Assembly: GCA_036564245.1 (NCBI GenBank)
Contig: DATCKU010000073.1
Coordinates: 62,001-126,000 of the forward strand
Length of the DNA: 64,000 nucleotides
Reading direction: 5' to 3'
DNA from: Thermasporomyces sp036564245
Lineage (GTDB): Bacteria; Actinomycetota; Actinomycetes; Propionibacteriales; Actinopolymorphaceae
This document shows, one piece after another, positions 36,099 through 45,519 of this stretch (the first letter of the stretch is position 1; each line of letters begins with the position of its first letter). The notes beneath the pieces are model-generated. The model ran no database searches. It worked only from the letters and a program-made list of their open reading frames with translations, and was not told where the DNA came from. The position numbers and the translations under genes were made by a program.

Positions 36099-36203
36099 TC
36101 GTGTGCTCGAGTGTGAGTACGACGTGCGTGCTGCACCACAGCTGGGCTGTGCGGAGGCGACGAGCGGACACGCTGGGACTGCGCAGGTATGCGCCGAGCT
36201 GGG

Positions 36204-38456
36204 TCAGCGGACCCCTTCGCCGCGTGCGAGCGCGCGAACCGTCGCCTGCTCCGCGGCTGTCAGCGCTCGACGGCTCCTGGCCTTCGTCTCCGCCGGGCCA
36301 TCGAGGGTGATGTCGATCACGTTGATGCCGATACCGGTGGACAGCGGGTTCTTGCGGCCGCTGTTGCGGAGCACGACGGTGTGCCTTCCCCGTGGCAGGT
36401 CGGTGACGGCTGTTTCCCGGATCGTCCCGTTCGCGGGCCCGTACTGGTCGATCTCGAGGGCAGGCTCGCCGTCGACGTCGACCTCGACGATGCCGGCGCT
36501 GTCGAGCTCGAACCACGCGACCCGGACGCCCGTCCCCTCGAACTCGCAGGTCGCCGTATCGCCCGGGTAGCTCGTCACCGAGACAAATGGCAGGGAGCCC
36601 CAGTCGCCGTCGAGGCCGATGTAGAGACCGGCGTCGGGATCGAGATGGAGGAAGTACCGCTCACCCGGACCGAATGCGAAGTAGGGCCGCGCCTTCAGCG
36701 ACGTTCCGGCGACCTGCCAGCTGAGCTCGTCCTGGCGGTGCCGCCGGCTGCGCGCCACGAGCTGCTCGGGTCCCATGTCAGCGACCGGGTTGCGGGTCCC
36801 GGCGTACGCGACGCTCACCGGCCCGTACGTGACCGCCGCGGGAGCTGCCTGGTCTTCGAGGACGCGATGGACCCGCAGCGCCATCGGGAGGTCGACGGCC
36901 ACCTCGTCGCCGGGTCGCCACGTGCGGGTGGCGGTCATCCATCCGTGTGCGTCGGGTGCGGCCTTGCTCCCCCTGCCGTTGACGGTGAGCCGGGGCCGCC
37001 CAGCCACCCATCCAGGGACGCGAAATCCCAGCGTGAAAGGCACGTGTGGTGCCGCGTCGACCACGAGCCTCACCCGATCCTCCGTGGGGAACCTCGTGAC
37101 GACGCGGGCGACGAGCAGGCCCTCGTCTGTCGGCCACTCGACGCGAGCCGGCAGAAAGAGGTTGACGAGGAGCTTTCTGTCTCCCCGGAGGAACACCTGG
37201 TCGGTGTAGTCGGCGACGCCCTGCGACCTCGTGCCGGTACAGCAGGACCACGGGGCGGAGTTGACCTTACGACCGCCACGTGGCGAGTAGGCCGAGTAGT
37301 ACTGCACTCGTCCGTCCGGCGACATGCCGATGCTGGCGCCCACGCCGTTGTAGAGCATCTGCTCTGCCCAGTCGCCGTACCTCGCCTCACCCGTCGCGGT
37401 GACGAGGTACTTGCTCACCTTGAGCGCAGCCCACGACCCGCATTGGGTCTCGAAGTGGTTGTGCCACGGCTCCAACGTCGCCGCGATCGCCGCGCGCTCG
37501 GGAAGCAGCTGCTCGAAGGGTCCGTAGCCACCGGTCGCCCAGCACTGCGTGACCCGGATGACGTCGTAGGCGTTGCGCAGCGCGGTGAGGTAGTACTCGT
37601 CGCCCGTGACCCGGTAGCCCGCGCCGAGGCCGGACAGGGAGTTGACGTGACTGTAGGCGTGGTAAGCGGCTACAGGTTGGCCATCCGGCGTCTGGAAGTA
37701 GTCCTCACCGGCGTAGAACCTGTCCCACAGACTGCGGTACTCCCAGACCTGGGCGAAGTCGCGGTAGGTGGTGTCACCGGTGGCGAGGTACGCGCGGTAG
37801 AGGTTCTCGCTGAGCGTGTACCACTCGCCTTCCCATCCGCCACCGTGCTCGCGCACCCTGCCGAGGTGTGCCGGGTCGATTGCCCACGCGGTGACCCTCT
37901 CCAACGCGGGCAGGGCATCCGTGACGCCACAGTAGAGCCACGCGTCGAGCAGCCCGCACACGACCTTCTCGTAGACGTAATGCGGCGAGTTGGGGTGCCG
38001 GGTGTAGAAGAAGTACCCGTCGGGCTCGATGCACTCGGCGAAGCCCGTGACGAGCTCGGCGACCTTCTCCGCAAGGTCGGTGCGCCCGGAGCCCGCATGG
38101 AATCGCGCGAGGCCGGACACGATCTGCCCGAAGTTGTGGAAGATGTCGTCGGAGTACCACCCGCCGAGCTCTTCTCCCGGTGCCGGCAGTCCTGCCCGGA
38201 TCCGAAAGCCACGCAGGTAGTTGTCGCTCGGCACGCGGGCGAAGTCGTCGGCCACCTCGTCCTGTTGCGCTTTCCACCGCGAGGGAAGCAGGCGGACGCC
38301 TGCGTAGTCGAAGGTCTCGAGCGCGGCGTGATCGGCAGTCGCTGACGTCGAGGCCGCTGCAGGACCGGACGTCACCACGTGGACGCCGAGCGCGCCCATC
38401 GTGCCCGCGAGCAGCTGACGTCGCGACACCGTCGGTGTGGGAGCGGATCGTGCCAT
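36204..38456 (-). CDS. Beta-L-arabinofuranosidase-like glycoside hydrolase, GH127 family, Tat-exported
   Basis: This 750-residue enzyme has a twin-arginine signal VSRRQLLAG near residues 10-18. The (alpha/alpha)6 barrel region is seen in LGGWYSDDIFHNFGQIVSGL and GEWYTLSENLYRAYLATGD. The zinc/cysteine site typical of GH127 is suggested by HFETQCGSWAAL and the CC pair in WSCCTGTRSQGVADY. The E-to-C spacing is ETQC, where the characterised enzyme as I recall has ETC, so exact ligands need a model. The C-terminal half is a beta-sandwich and likely binds carbohydrate (residues about 640-740). The gene is divergent from the GH67 gene and they share a probable operator. The function is removal of L-arabinofuranose or a similar sugar, by family. 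Confidence 0.82.
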   Translation of the reverse strand: MARSAPTPTVSRRQLLAGTMGALGVHVVTSGPAAASTSATADHAALETFDYAGVRLLPSRWKAQQDEVADDFARVPSDNYLRGFRIRAGLPAPGEELGGWYSDDIFHNFGQIVSGLARFHAGSGRTDLAEKVAELVTGFAECIEPDGYFFYTRHPNSPHYVYEKVVCGLLDAWLYCGVTDALPALERVTAWAIDPAHLGRVREHGGGWEGEWYTLSENLYRAYLATGDTTYRDFAQVWEYRSLWDRFYAGEDYFQTPDGQPVAAYHAYSHVNSLSGLGAGYRVTGDEYYLTALRNAYDVIRVTQCWATGGYGPFEQLLPERAAIAATLEPWHNHFETQCGSWAALKVSKYLVTATGEARYGDWAEQMLYNGVGASIGMSPDGRVQYYSAYSPRGGRKVNSAPWSCCTGTRSQGVADYTDQVFLRGDRKLLVNLFLPARVEWPTDEGLLVARVVTRFPTEDRVRLVVDAAPHVPFTLGFRVPGWVAGRPRLTVNGRGSKAAPDAHGWMTATRTWRPGDEVAVDLPMALRVHRVLEDQAAPAAVTYGPVSVAYAGTRNPVADMGPEQLVARSRRHRQDELSWQVAGTSLKARPYFAFGPGERYFLHLDPDAGLYIGLDGDWGSLPFVSVTSYPGDTATCEFEGTGVRVAWFELDSAGIVEVDVDGEPALEIDQYGPANGTIRETAVTDLPRGRHTVVLRNSGRKNPLSTGIGINVIDITLDGPAETKARSRRALTAAEQATVRALARGEGVR

Positions 38457-38516
38457 CGTTCACCTCGGGTTCGTGGCCGGGTACGGCAAGCACAGACGCG
38501 GTGGTCGGAAAATACT

Positions 38517-38528
38517 TGTATGCTAGTA
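38517..38528. promoter_or_regulatory. Candidate operator between the divergent GH127 and GH67 genes
   Basis: TGTATGCTAGTA, read on the minus strand, is TACTAGCATACA. It matches the site before the DUF4185-like gene (34470-34481) at 11 of 12 positions. It lies 60 bases from the GH127 start and 83 from the GH67 start. Confidence 0.45.
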
Positions 38529-38611
38529 CTCCATTGCTGCTCTGCGTCGATCCGTCCGCTCCAGGCCAGTCCAGGATTCGACGATGGTCACCGCGACGAA
38601 AGGCACGGGTC

Positions 38612-41600
38612 ATGAACAACCGCGTCTCGCGACGAGGTTTCCTGGCGACAAGTGGCGCGATCGCGGCAGGCGGTGGACTGTTCTCCGGCATGGCGGGGGT
38701 CCTCAGCTCACCAGCGTGGGCCGACCAGGCTGACGAGGACGGCTACGAACTCTGGCTGCGCTATCGCCGAGTCGACGACACCCACCTGCTTCATACGTAC
38801 CGCACAGCTTTCACCCACGTCGTGACGCCCGACGATCCGACCGGCCCCGAACGTTCCGCCGCGCAGGAGCTCACGACCGGACTGTCCGGCCTCCTCGGCA
38901 AGGTGATCCGGCAGCACTCCCGAATCCTCCGCGACGGAGCGGTCGTCATCGGAACGCCGTCCTCATCGCCCCTCGTCGCCCACCATGTCGACCCGAACGA
39001 GTTGGCAGCCCTCGGACCTGAGGGCTACGTCCTCACGACCACGCGGATCGCAGGGCGAAACGTCATTCTCGTGGCGAGTAGCGGCCCGAGCGGTGTCCTC
39101 TATGGCGCGTTCCACCTGCTCCGACTCGTCCAGACCCGGCGACCCGTCCATCCCTTGCGCGTCGTCGAGAAGCCCGCCAATCCGTTGCGCATGGCGAACC
39201 ACTGGGACTACCGCGACCGGGTCGTGCAGTGGGGGTACGTCGGTCGGTCCATCTTCCGCTGGGACGACCTGCCAGAGCTCGACCCTCGCTACACCGACTA
39301 CGCTCGCGCCCTGGCCTCGATCGGCATCAACGCTTCGGTCGTCAACATCATCAACGCCGAGTACGAGTTCCTCACGACGTCGATGATCCAGCGCCTCGCG
39401 AGCCTCGCAGGCGTCCTGCGCGCGTGGGGCGTCCGGCTCTTCCTCTCCCCCAACTTCTTCAGCCCGCGCGCCCTCGGCGGCCTGCCGACGGCCGACCCAC
39501 TGGACCCGGCCGTGCGCGCGTGGTGGCGGGACAAGGTCGACGAGATCTACGCCACCATCCCGGACTTCGGTGGCTTCCTCGTCAAGGCTGACTCCGAGGG
39601 ACAGCCGGGTCCGCTCACGTATGGCCGCACGCACGCCGACGGCGCCAATGTCATGGCGGAGGCGTTACGCCCGCACGGTGGGATCGTCATCTGGCGGGCG
39701 TTCGTCGGTCACGAGGCAGGCGGCGATCTCCTCAGAGCGGCGTACGACATCTTCACCCCACTCGACGGGGACTTCGCCGACAACGCGATCGTGCAGGTGA
39801 AGTACGGGCCGCTCGACTTCCAGATCCGCGAGCCGGCGCACCCGCTGTTCGGTGCGATGCCGCAGACGAACCTCATGCTCGAACTGCAGATCACCAAGGA
39901 GTACACGGGTTCGGTACGGCACCTCGTCTACCTTCCGCCTTTGTGGAAGGAGATCTACGACTTCGACACCCACGCGAACGGTCCGGGCACGACGGTCGCC
40001 GACGTCGTGAGCGGCCAGGCGTCCAACTCGTCCGTCGGTGGCGTCGCCGGTGTGATGAACGTCGGGTCGGTCACCAACTGGACGGGCCACCACCTGTCGG
40101 CCGCCAACACCCACGGCTTCGGGCGTCTCGCCTGGGATCCCGCACTCGATCCCGCTGAGCTCGCCGAGGAATGGACGCGGATGACGTTCGGCCACGACCG
40201 CGAGCTCATCTCGACCCTGTCCCGCATGCTCCTGTCGTCGCGCGAGATCTACGAGTCCTACACCGCACCCGGCATGTGCGGCATGACAGGACGCAACGAC
40301 CCCACCCCGGAGTGGGGCATCGGCGTCCTGCCCGACGCCACCCACATCGGCTTCGACCGCACGGTCGCGACCGGAACGGGATCCGTCGAGGTCTACCCAC
40401 CTCCCGTCGTCGAGCAGTTCGGTCAGCGCGACACGTGTCCGGACGAGCTGCTGCTGTTCTTCCATCGCGTGCCGTACAGCTACCGCCGGCCGTCCGGCGA
40501 GACCGTCCTGCAGACGATCTACGACTCCTACTTCACCGGCGTGGAGGAGGCGAAAGGGCTGCGCGCGCAGTGGCGGTCGTTGCGAGCGTTCGTGGACGAG
40601 CGTCGCTACCGCGAGGTGCTCGAGCGCCTCGACGACCAGGTGGCCCACGCCACGCTGTGGCGAGACCGGATGGTGAGCCACTTCTTCGCGCGTACGACCG
40701 TGCTCGACGAGCGCCGGCAGTGGCTGCAGCTCGACCTGCCGGCAGGGTCGGTCCTCACCCTGCCCCCGTCGATCATGCTGATCGGCGGCTGGCCGAACGC
40801 GCTCGACGTCCGCGTCGGCAACGCCTCGCCGGCGCCACGCACGGTCTCGGTGGGCCTGGACACACCAGATGGCTGGGAAGCCACCACGGCAACGCTTGAG
40901 CTCGCAGCCCGCGACATCCAGCACGCGACGCTCATCGTGACCCCGCCGCTCGACCCCGCGGACGCTCCGCTCCGGCCGACGACCGACGCGGACGGGCTCG
41001 TGCTCGGCAGCAACCCGACGCCGGTCTTCGTCGCTCCTGCCGGCCAACGCGCGGTGCTCGCCCTCGACGCAGGCCCCGACAACGCGGCGGTTCCGGTTCT
41101 TCCCGGCTACCGACGGCTCACCCCCGCCGACCAGTGGGATCCCGCGCGCGGCTACGGCTGGGTCGGTCCCGCTCCCCTCGCCCTGGACCGCGGTGGTGCA
41201 TTGGATCCCCTCCGGCGGGACACGATCTACGACAGGGAGCCACGCACGCTCAGGCTCGCCGTCCCGGCCGGTCGGTGGACCGCCCTCCTCCTCGTCGGCG
41301 ACCGGGAATGGGCGCCGATCTACCCGACCTACGTGCGGGTGGACGGCGAGCTCGTAGCCGAAGGCGAGGAACACCTCGAGGGCAACGACTACAGCTGGTT
41401 GAGGTTCGAGCTCGACGGCGGCGAGGCCGGACGGGAGGTCGACATCGAGCTGTCCACCGTCGAGAACCGTTGGGACCTACCCCAGCAGGCGCCGACGACC
41501 GGAGCGTGGCACCTGGGCGCCCTCGTCCTGCTCGACCTGGAGGCTCCCATGCCGGCGATCGCCGTCACCGGTGTGTCGGTGCCCCGTCCGATGTTCTGTG

Positions 41601-42316
41601 GTCGGGCGAACCGGGTCACCGCCACCGCGGTCAACACGACCGACCACGCCGTGACAGTCCGCGTCACGGTCGAGGTGCCGGACGGCTGGTCGGCGACCAC
41701 GACGGAGCGCACGATCCCGCCCGGCGGCACCGAAGACGTGGAGGTGACCGTCACGCCTCCGGCGGAGCCCACCCTCGCCGTCCGCCTCACGGTCGTGGTC
41801 GACGCCGGCGAGGACACCGTGGGTGGCGCGCGCCACGACGTCGAGTGCCTGGCGGCGCCAGCGGGTGACACGGCGGCACTCGCACTGGACGCCGGCAGCG
41901 CGACGAGCCCCGTGGTCGCCGGCTACACACGGCTCGCGCCCGAGAGCGCCTGGGACCCGGCACGCGGGTTCGGTTGGGTGAGCGACCCACCGCAGTCCCG
42001 CGACCGTGGCGAGCCCTTGGACGCGCTCCGACGCGACTTCGTGAACGACGTCGTGGAACGGACGCTGCGGCTCGCCGTACCCGCCGGATCGTGGCGTGCC
42101 GACGTGCTCATCGGGGACTCCGTGCCCAGTCAGCCGACGTTCATCCATGAAGGTGAGACCTTGCTCGCGGAGAGCCCTCCGCTCGGTTTCGCGGAGTTCA
42201 CCTGGCTTCACTTCGTCCTCGACGGCGGGGAGAACGGCCGCGAGGTCGACCTGCGGCTCTCCAGCACTCCTGGACAGCACTGGCACCTCGGCGCCCTCGT
42301 CCTCACCCCGGCCTGA
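38612..42316 (+). CDS. Alpha-glucuronidase (GH67) with C-terminal NEW3 and galactose-binding-like domains, Tat-exported
   Basis: The product is 1234 residues, far longer than the usual 700 for GH67. A Tat signal (VSRRGFLATSG, 5-15) is followed by an N-terminal GH67 domain (GVLYGAFHLLRLVQT). The barrel then contains FLVKADSEGQPGPLTYGRTH (about residue 325), the most diagnostic GH67 block, and IVIWRAFVGHEAGGD. A beta-sandwich follows near 710-790. Then comes a galactose-binding-like domain of the type seen at the N-terminus of rhamnogalacturonan acetylesterases (LALDAGPDNAAVP, about 815-975), a NEW3-like domain (about 985-1085) and a second galactose-binding-like copy (about 1089-1234). It releases 4-O-methyl-glucuronic acid or glucuronate from xylan side chains, by family. 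The ATG at 38612 precedes the Tat signal. Confidence 0.88.
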   Translation: MNNRVSRRGFLATSGAIAAGGGLFSGMAGVLSSPAWADQADEDGYELWLRYRRVDDTHLLHTYRTAFTHVVTPDDPTGPERSAAQELTTGLSGLLGKVIRQHSRILRDGAVVIGTPSSSPLVAHHVDPNELAALGPEGYVLTTTRIAGRNVILVASSGPSGVLYGAFHLLRLVQTRRPVHPLRVVEKPANPLRMANHWDYRDRVVQWGYVGRSIFRWDDLPELDPRYTDYARALASIGINASVVNIINAEYEFLTTSMIQRLASLAGVLRAWGVRLFLSPNFFSPRALGGLPTADPLDPAVRAWWRDKVDEIYATIPDFGGFLVKADSEGQPGPLTYGRTHADGANVMAEALRPHGGIVIWRAFVGHEAGGDLLRAAYDIFTPLDGDFADNAIVQVKYGPLDFQIREPAHPLFGAMPQTNLMLELQITKEYTGSVRHLVYLPPLWKEIYDFDTHANGPGTTVADVVSGQASNSSVGGVAGVMNVGSVTNWTGHHLSAANTHGFGRLAWDPALDPAELAEEWTRMTFGHDRELISTLSRMLLSSREIYESYTAPGMCGMTGRNDPTPEWGIGVLPDATHIGFDRTVATGTGSVEVYPPPVVEQFGQRDTCPDELLLFFHRVPYSYRRPSGETVLQTIYDSYFTGVEEAKGLRAQWRSLRAFVDERRYREVLERLDDQVAHATLWRDRMVSHFFARTTVLDERRQWLQLDLPAGSVLTLPPSIMLIGGWPNALDVRVGNASPAPRTVSVGLDTPDGWEATTATLELAARDIQHATLIVTPPLDPADAPLRPTTDADGLVLGSNPTPVFVAPAGQRAVLALDAGPDNAAVPVLPGYRRLTPADQWDPARGYGWVGPAPLALDRGGALDPLRRDTIYDREPRTLRLAVPAGRWTALLLVGDREWAPIYPTYVRVDGELVAEGEEHLEGNDYSWLRFELDGGEAGREVDIELSTVENRWDLPQQAPTTGAWHLGALVLLDLEAPMPAIAVTGVSVPRPMFCGRANRVTATAVNTTDHAVTVRVTVEVPDGWSATTTERTIPPGGTEDVEVTVTPPAEPTLAVRLTVVVDAGEDTVGGARHDVECLAAPAGDTAALALDAGSATSPVVAGYTRLAPESAWDPARGFGWVSDPPQSRDRGEPLDALRRDFVNDVVERTLRLAVPAGSWRADVLIGDSVPSQPTFIHEGETLLAESPPLGFAEFTWLHFVLDGGENGREVDLRLSSTPGQHWHLGALVLTPA

Positions 42317-42456
42317 TACAAGCGAGGGAGGCACCGGACGGCCGCGCGAGAACGACGCCCGGCGGAACGGTTCGGCTCGGCGCATCCAGGCGTTCCCGTG
42401 ACGGCTGCTCGAGCCGGCCGGCGGAGCGGAGCGCGGACGAGGAGGGACCACGCCGC

Positions 42457-43455
42457 ATGGTGGTGAGGAGACACGACGAGTCGGGAAGCGCCGCGTCGCT
42501 GCGGTGCGCTGCTGTGCAGTTCGAGCACCAGCCGGACGACAAGGCGTACAACCTGGGGCGCGTGGAGGCCTTCGTCCGGCAGGCCGCCGCCCGCGACGTG
42601 CAGGTCGTCGCATTCCCCGAGATGTGTCTCGTCGGTTACTGGCACCTGCGCCGACACACGACCGACCGGCTCCGCGAGCTTGCCGAACCTCTCACCGGCC
42701 CTTCGGTCACGGCCGTCCGCGAGCTGGCGATGAGCCACGGCATCGCCGTGGGCGCGGGCTTCCTCGAAACGGACGAGCAGGGTCGGCTGTACAACGCCTA
42801 CGTCATGTGCCTGCCGGACGGTGAGGTCCATCGACACCGCAAGCTGCATGCGTTCGAGCACGAGGCGATCTCGAGCGGCGACCGCTACACCGTCTTCGAC
42901 ACGCCATGGGGTGTCCGCATGGCTGTCTTGATCTGCTACGACAACAACCTCGTCGAGAACGTCCGGGCATCGGCGCTGCTCGGCGCGTCCGTCCTCGTGG
43001 CACCTCACCAAACCGGCGGCACGTCCTCACGCAGCCCGCACGGGATGCGGCCGATCCCGCTCGAGCTCTGGCACGCCCGCCACCGTGACCGGGCAGCGAT
43101 CGAGGCGGAGTTCCGCGGACCGAACGGCCGCGAGTGGCTCATGCGCTGGTTGCCCGCCCGAGCTCACGACAACGGGCTCTTCATCCTCTTCAGCAACGGT
43201 GTCGGTCAGGACGACGATGAGGTACGGACGGGCAACGCGATGATCCTCGACCCGTACGGCCGGATCCTCACCGAGACGTGGGCCGCCGAGGACACCATGG
43301 TGACCGCCGACCTCGACCTCGACCTGCTTCCCCTGTGTACGGGTCGGCGGTGGCTCAAGGCTCGGCGTCCGGAGCTGTACGGCATCCTCACCCAGCGGTT
43401 CGGCAACGAACGCGACCCGCGTACTGCCCGCTTCTCCCCCGACCCGGTCATGTGA
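42457..43455 (+). CDS. Carbon-nitrogen hydrolase (nitrilase superfamily)
   Basis: This 332-residue enzyme carries the Glu-Lys-Cys triad: E55 in VVAFPEMCLVGYW, K129 in HRHRKLHAF and C160 in MAVLICYDNNLVENV. It cleaves an amide or nitrile, but the substrate cannot be read; an N-acyl or carbamoyl compound is typical. ATG at 42457 has a GGAGG about 12 bases upstream, and two GTG codons just inside are alternatives. It follows GH67 by 140 bases on the same strand and faces the AraC regulator. A hairpin overlaps the end of that regulator and lies just after this stop. Confidence 0.85.
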   Translation: MVVRRHDESGSAASLRCAAVQFEHQPDDKAYNLGRVEAFVRQAAARDVQVVAFPEMCLVGYWHLRRHTTDRLRELAEPLTGPSVTAVRELAMSHGIAVGAGFLETDEQGRLYNAYVMCLPDGEVHRHRKLHAFEHEAISSGDRYTVFDTPWGVRMAVLICYDNNLVENVRASALLGASVLVAPHQTGGTSSRSPHGMRPIPLELWHARHRDRAAIEAEFRGPNGREWLMRWLPARAHDNGLFILFSNGVGQDDDEVRTGNAMILDPYGRILTETWAAEDTMVTADLDLDLLPLCTGRRWLKARRPELYGILTQRFGNERDPRTARFSPDPVM

Positions 43456-43473
43456 GCCATCCACGGGCGACAA

Positions 43474-43520
43474 CTCGTGGAGTGCAGCACCACATGTCGT
43501 CACTGCACGTCGTCCACGAG
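43474..43520. terminator. Bidirectional hairpin between convergent nitrilase and AraC genes
   Basis: CTCGTGGA then GTGCAG (43474-43487) pair with CTGCAC and TCCACGAG (43503-43520). The right arm has four unpaired bases and the loop is 15 bases. The hairpin overlaps the last 21 bases of the AraC gene. Confidence 0.6.
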
Positions 43521-44408
43521 AAGCCGCCGCGCGAACGGCAGCAGCTGCGACCGCGCCAAGGGCCCGAGCGGGTCGTCGGCGGACGGCAGGTTGCGGTAGG
43601 CGCGCGGTGACACGCCGTACGTACGGCGGAACCGATGCGAGAAGTGGAACGGGTTGACGAAGCCGCACGCCTGAGCGACGGCGGCGACGGGGAGGTTGCT
43701 CCGCCGCAGCAAGGTCGCAGCGCGAGCGAGCCGCACGAGATCCACGGCGGACACCGGGCCGAGGCCGACCTGCTGGGCGAAGATCCGCGCGAGGTGGCCG
43801 CGGGACAGCCCGGCCGCACGTGCCAGCTCCCCTAGGCCCACCGCCCGCGTGGTCCCGTCGCGCCACACCGTCCGCACGTGGTCGACCACCCTGAGGAGAT
43901 GCTCGTCGAGCGGCTGCTCCTCCTCGGCGACCGACCCGGTGACGAAGAGCTCCAACAGCCAGCCCACCACTGTGGCCTGACGGGCTGCGGCACGTGGCGA
44001 CGCCGCGCCGCCCAACCACAGCAGGTAGCGGCACAAGGCCGCCAGCGGTTCGACAGCAGAAAGGGACCGGGTGAGCGGCCACCCCTCGGGGTCGCCCAAC
44101 GGTCCGCCGTCCTCGTCGCTCGTGTCGAGGCTGAAATGCACGTACGCGTGCACCGACGGACGTTCGGCGTCCCACGTGAAGTGGTCCCGCATGCCGGGGC
44201 GGGCGAGGAGGAGGGTTCCCGGACGAAGCGCACGAGCGTGGTCACCCTCCGACACCTGGTCGTCGTCGGCATATCGCCACTGCGCGCTGCCGCGAAGCAG
44301 CCAGACGAACTCGAAGTCCGCAAGCACCCTCGGACCGAACGTCGCGCCGGGCGGATAGTGCGCCACCGCGGGCCCTGCGGCGATTCGCGGCACTGCCGGC
44401 GATGTCAC
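43500..44408 (-). CDS. AraC-family transcriptional regulator
   Basis: The 302-residue regulator has an N-terminal cupin-like sensor domain (about 1-130; VAHYPPGATFGPRVLADFEF) and a C-terminal double helix-turn-helix (about 185-285; LGELARAAGLSRGHLARIFA, then AVAQACGFVNPFHFSHRFRR and TYGVSPRAYRNL). AraC proteins of this shape respond to sugars or aromatic acids. I chose GTG at 44408 (VTSPAVPRIAAGPAVAHYPP) because family members begin near there; an ATG at 44465 is in frame but lacks a ribosome site. It is divergent from the PhyH gene with a 96-base gap, and may regulate PhyH, itself or the glycan cluster. Confidence 0.85.
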   Translation of the reverse strand: MTSPAVPRIAAGPAVAHYPPGATFGPRVLADFEFVWLLRGSAQWRYADDDQVSEGDHARALRPGTLLLARPGMRDHFTWDAERPSVHAYVHFSLDTSDEDGGPLGDPEGWPLTRSLSAVEPLAALCRYLLWLGGAASPRAAARQATVVGWLLELFVTGSVAEEEQPLDEHLLRVVDHVRTVWRDGTTRAVGLGELARAAGLSRGHLARIFAQQVGLGPVSAVDLVRLARAATLLRRSNLPVAAVAQACGFVNPFHFSHRFRRTYGVSPRAYRNLPSADDPLGPLARSQLLPFARRLLVDDVQ

Positions 44409-44504
44409 GAACAGAAAGGTTAATGGAACTCGTACGCATGGCTCGTGCGTGAGCGATCCACCCATACTGCAGGACGTCGACGACCTTCACGCAAGGGAGA
44501 TCCC

Positions 44505-45407
44505 ATGACCACGCTCACCACACCAGTCACGCCCCGTCGGTCGGTCACGCTCCATGACACCATCTCCGACGAGCTGATCGAGCAGGTACGCCGCGACGGC
44601 TTCGGTGTGCTGCGCGGCGCGTTGACCGAGGACGAGGTGGCCGAGATCAACGCCGAGGCGGTGCGGGTGTGCCGGGGTGAGCTCGGCGAGATCGGCGGCG
44701 ACCACACGCCGGCGGCTCCCGACGAGCCCGACGACGTCGTCTTGCGCCGCTACCTCTGCATTCACATGGCGCACAAGATCTCCGACGTCCTCTCGCGGGC
44801 CCTCGCCCACCCCCGGATCGTGGAGGTCCTCACCAAGGTCATCGGCCCGAACGTGAAGGCCATGCAGTCGATGCTCTTCATCAAGTCCGAGGGCAAGCCC
44901 GGCCAGGCGTGGCACCAGGACGAGTACTTCATCCCGACGCGGGACCGCTCGCTCACCGCCGCGTGGATCGCGCTCGACGACGCCACGGTCGAGAACGGCT
45001 GCCTCTGGGTGCTGCCCGGATCCCATCAGCGCGGCGTCATCTACCCGCAGCGCCCGCACGACAACCGCGAGTTCGACTGCACGGGTGAGTCGTACGGCTT
45101 CCCCTACTCCGACGACGACGCGGTGCCCGTGGAGGTGCCGGCCGGCGCGGTGGTGTTCTTCAACGGCTACCTGCTGCACCGGTCGCTCAAGAACTCCGGC
45201 AAGCACGGCTACCGGCGGGCGCTCGTCAACCACTACATGAGTGCCGAGTCGCTCCTTCCGTGGCGGCCCGAGGACGGTCACGTCGCCGCGTGGGACTACC
45301 GCGACATCGTGATGGTCGCCGGTGAGGACCCGTACGCCTACAAGGGGACCGCCGACATCGCGCGACCGCACGTCCGCCCGGACGGCGAGGGCGGCTGCGA
45401 CCGATGA
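44505..45407 (+). CDS. Phytanoyl-CoA dioxygenase (PhyH) family Fe(II)/2-oxoglutarate oxygenase
   Basis: This 300-residue oxygenase has the iron-binding motif in QAWHQDEYFIPTRD (HxD) and a distal His in YLLHRSLKNSGKHGYRR, with that Arg likely binding 2-oxoglutarate. GFGVLRGALTEDEVAEINAE is the N-terminal family block and NGCLWVLPGSHQRG is also typical. The hydroxylated substrate is unknown; relatives act on lipids, ectoine or secondary metabolites. ATG at 44505 follows AAGGGAG. The AraC regulator lies divergently, which suggests local control. Confidence 0.88.
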   Translation: MTTLTTPVTPRRSVTLHDTISDELIEQVRRDGFGVLRGALTEDEVAEINAEAVRVCRGELGEIGGDHTPAAPDEPDDVVLRRYLCIHMAHKISDVLSRALAHPRIVEVLTKVIGPNVKAMQSMLFIKSEGKPGQAWHQDEYFIPTRDRSLTAAWIALDDATVENGCLWVLPGSHQRGVIYPQRPHDNREFDCTGESYGFPYSDDDAVPVEVPAGAVVFFNGYLLHRSLKNSGKHGYRRALVNHYMSAESLLPWRPEDGHVAAWDYRDIVMVAGEDPYAYKGTADIARPHVRPDGEGGCDR

Positions 45408-45519
45408 CCGGGTGATCCGTCCGCCGGGGCCTCGCGCCGGCCGGTCCCGGTCACCTACGCTCGGGGTCGAACTCCCCACCACCCCGTGGTGACCACTGGC
45501 CGGCGAGGCGATTCGGCAC

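Noticed and set aside
36112..36150. Extra copies of the palindromic repeat family (also 43480-43512)
   Set aside because: Each shares only short GTGC and TGCACC pieces with the family, not the core plus inverted arms. At 43474-43520 a separate hairpin explains the sequence.
39665..41374. Open frame of 569 codons on the minus strand opposite GH67
   Set aside because: It shows the shadow bias and no domain, while the GH67 reading frame has conserved family blocks throughout.
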